A DNA stretch of 35,621 nucleotides from Candidatus Undinarchaeales archaeon. Lineage in GTDB: Archaea; SpSt-1190; JASMDC01. The stretch spans positions 1 to 35,621 of the forward strand of contig JASMDC010000036.1 of the NCBI GenBank assembly GCA_030753015.1, in the 5' to 3' direction. Within the stretch, counting starts at the first letter, position 1. The number at the start of each line of letters is the position of its first letter. Of this stretch, positions 30,577-35,621 are shown one piece after another. The notes under the pieces were generated by a model. That model made no database searches. It saw only the letters and a program-made list of their open reading frames with translations, and was not told where the DNA came from. Both the position numbers and the translations under genes were made by a program.

Positions 30577-32139
30577 ATGACAGGAAAGAACGTACTCCTG
30601 GCAGCTTTGATCATCATGCTGGTCATGGTCGCTGGTCTGGATGTAAACTTCTATGATAGAGGACGGGTGAAGCAGAAGACCACCCGTGAATACGTCAATA
30701 CGACGGTGAGGATCGAGATATGGGACCAGGCCACGGTGGGTACCAAGCTCTACACCAAGGACGGTACTGCCACCAACGGGAGGTGGAACATCGCCGTGGG
30801 GCCCGTCGAGCTCGAGTACGGTAAACAGTACTGGAAGGAGTACACCATCGGTGGCGAGGATGCAGACTTCAACGGAGCGGAGCGACAGCCCTTCTACGCT
30901 CTCCATGGCGGCATCAAGACCGGGTACCTCATCACGGACACCTCCGCCGACCTCGTCGTGGACACGACAAACAACCGCGTCGGAATCAACAAGGGAACCC
31001 CTGCAAAGACGCTCGACGTGGACGGTGATATGGGTGTGACGGGCGACGTCACCCTCACCAGCAGTACCGCCAGTACGAACAAGGACACGGGCGCGCTGGT
31101 GGTCGAGGGTGGTGTTGGCGTCGAGAAGAACCTCTATGTCGGCGGTTCATTGACAGTAACTGACGGGACGAACGATCTGGATGTCGCAAGTCATGACGGT
31201 TCCAATGGTCTCAAGCTGGCGGGCACACTAGTGACCGCCACCGCTGCGGAACTCAACTATGTGGATGTTACCCCTGGAACCGCTACGGCAAGTAAAGCGG
31301 TCGTACTGGACGGCTCGTCCAAGATTAACTCGATGGACATCACGACTCTAAAGATCGGTGGTACGACGGTCACATCCACTGCTGCAGAGCTCAACTATGT
31401 CGACGTCACCGCAGGTACCGCTGCCGCAAGCAAGGCGGTCGTTCTCGATGCCAACTCCAAGATAGATACGATCACGGTCGACACCCTCAAGGCTGTCGAC
31501 AACAGTGCGACTGGCCTCGTTATCAAGGATAATGCGGTTTCTGGCTCCAACACGTACATCACGTTCGATTCAACGAACGCTGCCGAGAAGCTGGTAATTG
31601 AACAGAACGCAGAGATCAAGACAGGAAAGACACTGAACGTCGTTGACAATAGCGGTCTGAAGATCGCTGGAACGGCTATCTCGGCCACGGCCGCCGAGCT
31701 CAACATCATAGACGGCGTGACCGCCTCCACTGAGGACATCAACGCCATCACCAACTTCGAGGAGACGGTATCGGCCACCGCATCGGAGGTCAGTATCAAG
31801 ACGGGCAAGACTATCAATATCGTCGATGTGAGTGGTCTGGAAATCGGGGGAACCGCCGTCTCTGCCACCGCCGCCGAGCTCAACTACGTCGATGTCACCG
31901 CTGGAACAGCTACTGCGAGCAAGGCGGTCGTGCTCGATGGCAGCAGCCAGATCGATACCATTTCGATTAGCGGTGCGCTCAAGCTGACACCATCACAGAA
32001 TCCGCCAGGAACGCCATCCGCAGGCTGGATATATGTAGACACCGCCGGTGGAAGTGCAGACGAACTGTGCTTCTACGACGGATCCGCATGGCAAGCACTG
32101 AGCGGGACCGACAGCAACTGTGCTGCTGGAGATCCATAG
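30577..32139 (+). CDS. Secreted repeat protein resembling phage tail-fibre/structural proteins
   Basis: The 520-residue protein has an N-terminal hydrophobic segment (NVLLAALIIMLVMVAG) that is a signal peptide or anchor. A beta-rich region follows, then from about residue 130 text typical of phage and metavirome fibre proteins: TNNRVGINKGTPAKTLDVDG, NKDTGALVVEGGVGVEKNLY and four units around TATAAELNYVDVTAGTATAS followed by KAVVLDGSSKI. The C-terminus (GWIYVDTAGGSADELCFYDG) also has the style of such fibres. These repeats usually form trimeric beta-structured shafts. A strong AGGAGG site supports the start. It may be a surface fibre of the cell or a domesticated viral part. Confidence 0.8.
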   Translation: MTGKNVLLAALIIMLVMVAGLDVNFYDRGRVKQKTTREYVNTTVRIEIWDQATVGTKLYTKDGTATNGRWNIAVGPVELEYGKQYWKEYTIGGEDADFNGAERQPFYALHGGIKTGYLITDTSADLVVDTTNNRVGINKGTPAKTLDVDGDMGVTGDVTLTSSTASTNKDTGALVVEGGVGVEKNLYVGGSLTVTDGTNDLDVASHDGSNGLKLAGTLVTATAAELNYVDVTPGTATASKAVVLDGSSKINSMDITTLKIGGTTVTSTAAELNYVDVTAGTAAASKAVVLDANSKIDTITVDTLKAVDNSATGLVIKDNAVSGSNTYITFDSTNAAEKLVIEQNAEIKTGKTLNVVDNSGLKIAGTAISATAAELNIIDGVTASTEDINAITNFEETVSATASEVSIKTGKTINIVDVSGLEIGGTAVSATAAELNYVDVTAGTATASKAVVLDGSSQIDTISISGALKLTPSQNPPGTPSAGWIYVDTAGGSADELCFYDGSAWQALSGTDSNCAAGDP

Positions 32140-32154
32140 GAAACGAGAGGCACC

Positions 32155-32199
32155 ATGACGCACCAGGACGAGCTATCGGCAGTGGAGGTGACGTCGTGA
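32155..32199 (+). CDS. Possible 14-residue leader ORF overlapping the giant CGDG gene
   Basis: ATG 32155 opens a short frame (MTHQDELSAVEVTS) whose stop overlaps the next gene's start codon as GTGA (32196-32199). Its end encodes the strong GGAGGTGA ribosome site of that gene. It could couple translation, or be chance. Confidence 0.25.
   Translation: MTHQDELSAVEVTS
32184..32191 (+). promoter_or_regulatory. Strong ribosome binding site deciding a GTG start
   Basis: GGAGGTGA lies 4 nt before GTG 32196 and is the best Shine-Dalgarno match in the window. It defines the start of the last gene and indicates leadered translation. Confidence 0.65.
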
Positions 32200-35100
32200 G
32201 CCCGTCCTCTCGACACGTCCTCCCGGTCCTCTTCCTGGCCATCGCCATGTTCATGTCGCTTTCGGCCGCGGCGGTCGAGTCAACAACCTTCGTCCTGGAG
32301 GACGAGGAGATGGTGATGAACGTTGCCTCGGGAGAGACCACGTCCTACTACCTTGACCTCGGCGGTGATGCCCCGGTCTTCGCCACCGATAACTACGAGA
32401 GCTGGGACTGGGACCAGGACGTCTGGTACCGGGTCGACGTGTGGGACGAGATCAACAAGACGCTCAAGGGCGCCACGGTCACTACCGGCGACGGGTTCGG
32501 GACGACGTGTGCCGAGCCTTCCGTTCCCAACGGTACCTACTACTGTGCACTCCCGTTCAACCACGACCCGACTGACATCAAGGTGGAGCTCGAGGGATTC
32601 GTCACCAAGGTGTACGATGACGCACTCGTGCACAAGAACGTCCCCCCCCCCTACAACGCCACCCTTGTACGGTACACCATGACGGTCGTGGCCCACGACG
32701 AGCTCAATCTAACATTCCCACTGGACGGTACCCTGGCCAACGGCAAGGTGACGGCCTCCGGCAGCGCGACCATCAATTACGTGAACGACGTCGCGTACGT
32801 CGCGACCACGGTGGCCAATACGTTCACAGTGGAGCGGACGGGCTATCTCACGACCACATCGGCCAGCGCCTCCCCCCTCTCCAATACCGAGCAGGTCGTG
32901 GTCACCTTCGGTACGAACGGCACCTCCTGCACCACTAACGCGTCCCTCCGCTGCGACCAGTCCGTCAAGTACACGTTCAAGGTCTCGTTCTACGGGTGCG
33001 AGCGCCGCCCCCAGAACAATGCTAACGTCACCGTCGTCAACGGGACGACACTGTACGCCACGGCCGTGAACGAGGACGGGACCGCCCACTACTACCTCCC
33101 GGTCGATCCCACCCTTGACGACGATCACCCGCTCGATGTCAAGTTCGATGACTACCATTTCGAAAAGGAGCTCTACAAGGGCAGGGTGAACAATTCTGCC
33201 CAGTACACGATGGAGTACGACTTCGAGGAGATGTGGGGCGGGTGCGGCGGCTCGTCCAGCTCGAGCTCGTCATCATCGAGCAGCACTGGCGGGACGACCG
33301 GCGGCGGCGCCGCAGGCGGCGGGGGAGGAGGCGGAGGCGGTGGTGCTCTCACCGACACCTTCGAGGTCACGTGCCCTGCGGTCACCGTCACGGCCGGCGG
33401 GCGGGCCGGTGCAATCTGCATGTTCCGGCAGCTGGAGGGGTCCACCCCCTACCTCGAAGGCACCGCAGAGACCGCGGGCGATATCATCGTGGAGCCCACC
33501 TCATTCTCCGTGGACCGGCTCTACTACTATGACCCGGACCTTGGAGATTACTCGAACGTGCGCGAGGTGGCTCTCAACGTCTCGGCCGAGGGTCTGGACA
33601 TGTGCACCGACTCCGTCAGCTCCGTTATCGTAAACGCGTCCTTCGACACACGGTCGGGTCCGCTCTTCAACGGTACCGTCCTCCCGGTCACCGTTATGTC
33701 CCAAGACGAGTGCCATGTGTGCGGAGACGGAGCGTGCACAGGACGCGAGAGCGTGGACGCCTGCCCCGAGGACTGCGCGGTCTGTGGGGATGGCACCTGC
33801 TCGTCCAGTGAGGACCTGATCGCGTGCCCGGACGATTGCGCGATCTGCGGTGACGGCACATGTTCGGAGGGAGAGAACGTCACGGCCTGCCCCGGCGACT
33901 GCACGGTCTGCGGTGACGGACAGTGCTCATCGGGCGAGGACGCCGAGAAGTGTCCCGATGATTGCACGCAGTGCGGCGACGGACAGTGCACCGGGGACGA
34001 GACGCTGGGGACGTGTGCTGGCGACTGTGCAAGATGCGGCGACGGGACCTGTTCATCAGGTGAGGTATTGGCCACCTGTCCGGAGGATTGCTCGGCGTGC
34101 GGCGACGGGCAATGCACAGGAAGCGAGGATGCCGCGTCGTGCCCGAACGACTGCTCGGTGTGCGGCGACGGCCAGTGCACGGGGAAGGAGAGCATAACGA
34201 CGTGCTGCGTCGACTGCGGCTGCGATGAGAACATGACGTGCGATGTCGAGCTCTCCCTCTGCCGAGCTCTCTCCACCTGCGGTGACGGGACCTGCGACCT
34301 CGCCGAGACGGCCGCATCCTGCTCCGAGGACTGCGCGACATGTGGCGATGGTGTTTGCTCCGGTGACGAGGACACGGCCTCGTGCTGTGCTGACTGCTCG
34401 TGCGACGAGGGCACGTGCAATCCCGTGCTCAACACCTGCGTGACGACGACCTGCGGTGATGGCACCTGCGACGCGGGGGAAGGGATCACCTGCCCGGAGG
34501 ACTGTGTCAGATGCGGTGACGGTACGTGCGACGAGGGCGAGTCCTGCTGCACCGACTGCGGCTGCTTCGGGGACGAAGTGTGCGACCCGCTCACCGTCAG
34601 CTGCGTGATCGTTACGGACGAGAAGACCCTGACCTTCGACCACTCGTTGTCCGCAGGAGTGGACGGAACCCCCGCATCGGCCGAGGAACAGGAAACACAC
34701 GAGCGGGAGAAGACGCGCACGGTGGAGGAGGTCGCAGCGCTCGTAACGAGAGCCCGGGCCGGGAGCGGGACGGCCGCTGACACCAGTGAGCTCGCCAGCA
34801 AGGTCAGGTCCATGGTGGAGCGTTCCGTTGAGGCGAGCCGCGAGGTCGCATCGCACCGGACAGTAACGGTCAAGGATACATCTGCAGGGTACCGTTCCAC
34901 AGTAGGGCTCGAGGTGGAGAACACGGGAACGACCTTCCGCCGTGACGTCCGGATCGTCGAGACAATTCCCAAGGACGTGGCGGGCGATGTGTCCCAGCTC
35001 GTTTTCGAGCGCCAACCGGACATGATCATCAAAGCGGACCCTGTGGTCGCATGGACGGTGGACATCCCGCCAGGCGAGAAGGTTGCCCTCACCTATTCCG

Positions 35101-35621
35101 TCGCCCGGGACCTGCGGACCGTCACCTCGTATGAACGACCAGTGGTGCTCGTCGAGGAGGAGCTGTGCGGGAACATGGCGTGCGAGCCCTCCGAGAATTC
35201 CGACACATGCCCACAGGACTGTCCCTGTGGGAACGGCGTGTGCGACACCGAGCGCCGGTGCCTCACGCTCACCGGCGGTGCCACCTCGTGCCTGGAGCCC
35301 GAGACCTGCGCCACATGCGCCGCCGATTGCGGGTGCGCTGGATCATTCATCTGTCTGGAGGAGCAGTGCATCGATGCGTCTGTGTGCGGCGACGGGCAAT
35401 GTCTGGGTGACGAGGACAAGGCCACGTGCTGCGATGATTGCGGCTGCCCTGCGAACGAGGTGTGCCGGGAGGGCGGCTGCGCACGCGTGGAGACCGCTGC
35501 CTCCGGCATCCCCAGCGTGTTCCTCCTCGCCGGCATCCTCGTCATCATGATGGTGACCAGCGCTCTGTCATCGCTCTCCCTCCGCCGGGGGCCAGCACCC
35601 GAAGCACCCGTCATGCTCCCC
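32196..35621 (+). CDS. Giant secreted CGDG-repeat Cys-rich protein, 3' end beyond the window
   Basis: The frame is open from GTG 32196 to the last base: 1142 codons with no stop. A signal peptide (VLPVLFLAIAMFMSLSAAAV) leads to beta-sandwich-like domains (residues about 30-340) rich in Asn-X-Ser/Thr sequons. A Ser run and Gly run (about 350-385) form a flexible hinge. After another beta domain, residues about 508-810 hold 12 copies of a 22-40-residue unit, CGDGxCxxxE...CPxDC. A helical and beta segment follows (about 812-985, ending near IPPGEKVALTYSVARDL). About three more Cys units then lead to a membrane helix (SVFLLAGILVIMMVTSALSS) close to the window end. It should be an anchored stalk-like surface protein; disulfides probably rigidify the repeats. 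The same unit starts the Cys-rich tail of the WD40 protein at 8.0 kb. Confidence 0.88.
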   Translation, partial: MSPSSRHVLPVLFLAIAMFMSLSAAAVESTTFVLEDEEMVMNVASGETTSYYLDLGGDAPVFATDNYESWDWDQDVWYRVDVWDEINKTLKGATVTTGDGFGTTCAEPSVPNGTYYCALPFNHDPTDIKVELEGFVTKVYDDALVHKNVPPPYNATLVRYTMTVVAHDELNLTFPLDGTLANGKVTASGSATINYVNDVAYVATTVANTFTVERTGYLTTTSASASPLSNTEQVVVTFGTNGTSCTTNASLRCDQSVKYTFKVSFYGCERRPQNNANVTVVNGTTLYATAVNEDGTAHYYLPVDPTLDDDHPLDVKFDDYHFEKELYKGRVNNSAQYTMEYDFEEMWGGCGGSSSSSSSSSSSTGGTTGGGAAGGGGGGGGGGALTDTFEVTCPAVTVTAGGRAGAICMFRQLEGSTPYLEGTAETAGDIIVEPTSFSVDRLYYYDPDLGDYSNVREVALNVSAEGLDMCTDSVSSVIVNASFDTRSGPLFNGTVLPVTVMSQDECHVCGDGACTGRESVDACPEDCAVCGDGTCSSSEDLIACPDDCAICGDGTCSEGENVTACPGDCTVCGDGQCSSGEDAEKCPDDCTQCGDGQCTGDETLGTCAGDCARCGDGTCSSGEVLATCPEDCSACGDGQCTGSEDAASCPNDCSVCGDGQCTGKESITTCCVDCGCDENMTCDVELSLCRALSTCGDGTCDLAETAASCSEDCATCGDGVCSGDEDTASCCADCSCDEGTCNPVLNTCVTTTCGDGTCDAGEGITCPEDCVRCGDGTCDEGESCCTDCGCFGDEVCDPLTVSCVIVTDEKTLTFDHSLSAGVDGTPASAEEQETHEREKTRTVEEVAALVTRARAGSGTAADTSELASKVRSMVERSVEASREVASHRTVTVKDTSAGYRSTVGLEVENTGTTFRRDVRIVETIPKDVAGDVSQLVFERQPDMIIKADPVVAWTVDIPPGEKVALTYSVARDLRTVTSYERPVVLVEEELCGNMACEPSENSDTCPQDCPCGNGVCDTERRCLTLTGGATSCLEPETCATCAADCGCAGSFICLEEQCIDASVCGDGQCLGDEDKATCCDDCGCPANEVCREGGCARVETAASGIPSVFLLAGILVIMMVTSALSSLSLRRGPAPEAPVMLP
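33718..34615 (+). repeat. Tandem CGDG Cys-rich coding repeats
   Basis: Twelve degenerate 66-120-nt units, each opening with a codon run for Cys-Gly-Asp-Gly (typically TGCGGTGACGG or TGCGGCGACGG), lie in frame inside the giant surface protein. They arose by internal duplication and are protein repeats, not a CRISPR. Confidence 0.85.

Noticed and set aside
29110..30906. 598-codon open frame on the minus strand
   Set aside because: It runs antisense across the C-terminal end of the WD40/Cys-rich gene, the intergenic promoter and the start of the fibre-like gene. Its product is His/Val/Gly-rich without recognisable domains. High-GC third positions create such antisense frames.
33718..34615. Regular repeats as a possible CRISPR array
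   Set aside because: Units differ in length and sequence, keep the reading frame, and encode conserved Cys-Gly-Asp-Gly; there are no unique spacers.
33548..35092. 514-codon minus-strand frame rich in HxPSPH repeats
   Set aside because: It is the exact antisense of the CGDG repeats; its regularity comes from them. The plus frame has a signal peptide, conserved cysteines and a TM helix.

Overview
The window reads as archaeal chromosome, rich in GC apart from one AT-rich gene and a few intergenic patches. The archaeal assignment rests on several genes: the small RNA polymerase subunit Rpo6/RpoK, an adjacent Nop5-fibrillarin pair (C/D-box RNA methylation complex), and a tetrahydromethanopterin (H4MPT) pathway cluster (beta-RFAP synthase, dihydropteroate-synthase-like protein, DUF447 protein). 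Many promoters carry an archaeal TATA box about 26-30 nt upstream of the start codon, which implies leaderless mRNAs. I cannot name the lineage. The secreted Cys-rich CGDG-repeat proteins and pilin-like N-termini resemble what is common in DPANN/Altiarchaeota-type genomes, while H4MPT genes occur in several euryarchaeal and Asgard groups. I see no rRNA, tRNA, CRISPR array or insertion sequence.

Left part (1-10.5 kb): a 5'-truncated carbamate kinase; a CARF-like/winged-helix regulator; a small beta-solenoid-like membrane protein; an orphan gene behind a 375-nt AT-rich spacer; a bacterial-type (class I) GAPDH; an AIM24/TIGR00266 protein; and a small lipoprotein. Next comes a soluble protein built like a Sec23/Sec24 core (zinc finger, vWA domain with a full MIDAS, beta-rich segment, helical tail), overlapping a secreted WD40 propeller with a Cys-rich tail. 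An AT-rich lipoprotein with about 13 TPRs follows.

Middle (10.5-22.9 kb): mostly housekeeping genes. These are rpoK with a small partner, a xylose-isomerase-like TIM barrel, a membrane protein with a prion-like Q/G/Y/P tail, fibrillarin with an unusual RG-rich N-terminal extension, Nop5, a membrane-anchored NHL propeller with a cytoplasmic GATase-like domain, and the divergent H4MPT cluster. They are followed by three short coiled-coil proteins (two are tandem paralogues), a small protein of unknown function, and a disordered Pro/Ala/Lys-rich protein with nine copies of a GxDDxL motif whose 5' end is unresolved.

Right part (22.9-35.6 kb): a block of five same-strand cell-surface genes. They are a pilin-like protein, a large Cys-rich protein with a pilin-like N-terminus, a 1455-residue Cys-rich/WD40 protein with a C-terminal anchor, a phage-tail-fibre-like secreted repeat protein, and a >1140-residue CGDG-repeat protein that has no stop codon before the window ends. 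Tight spacing of the first three, plus shared N-terminal and Cys-rich features, suggests one surface-structure locus. This, the Sec23/24-like protein and the RG-tailed fibrillarin are the most interesting parts.
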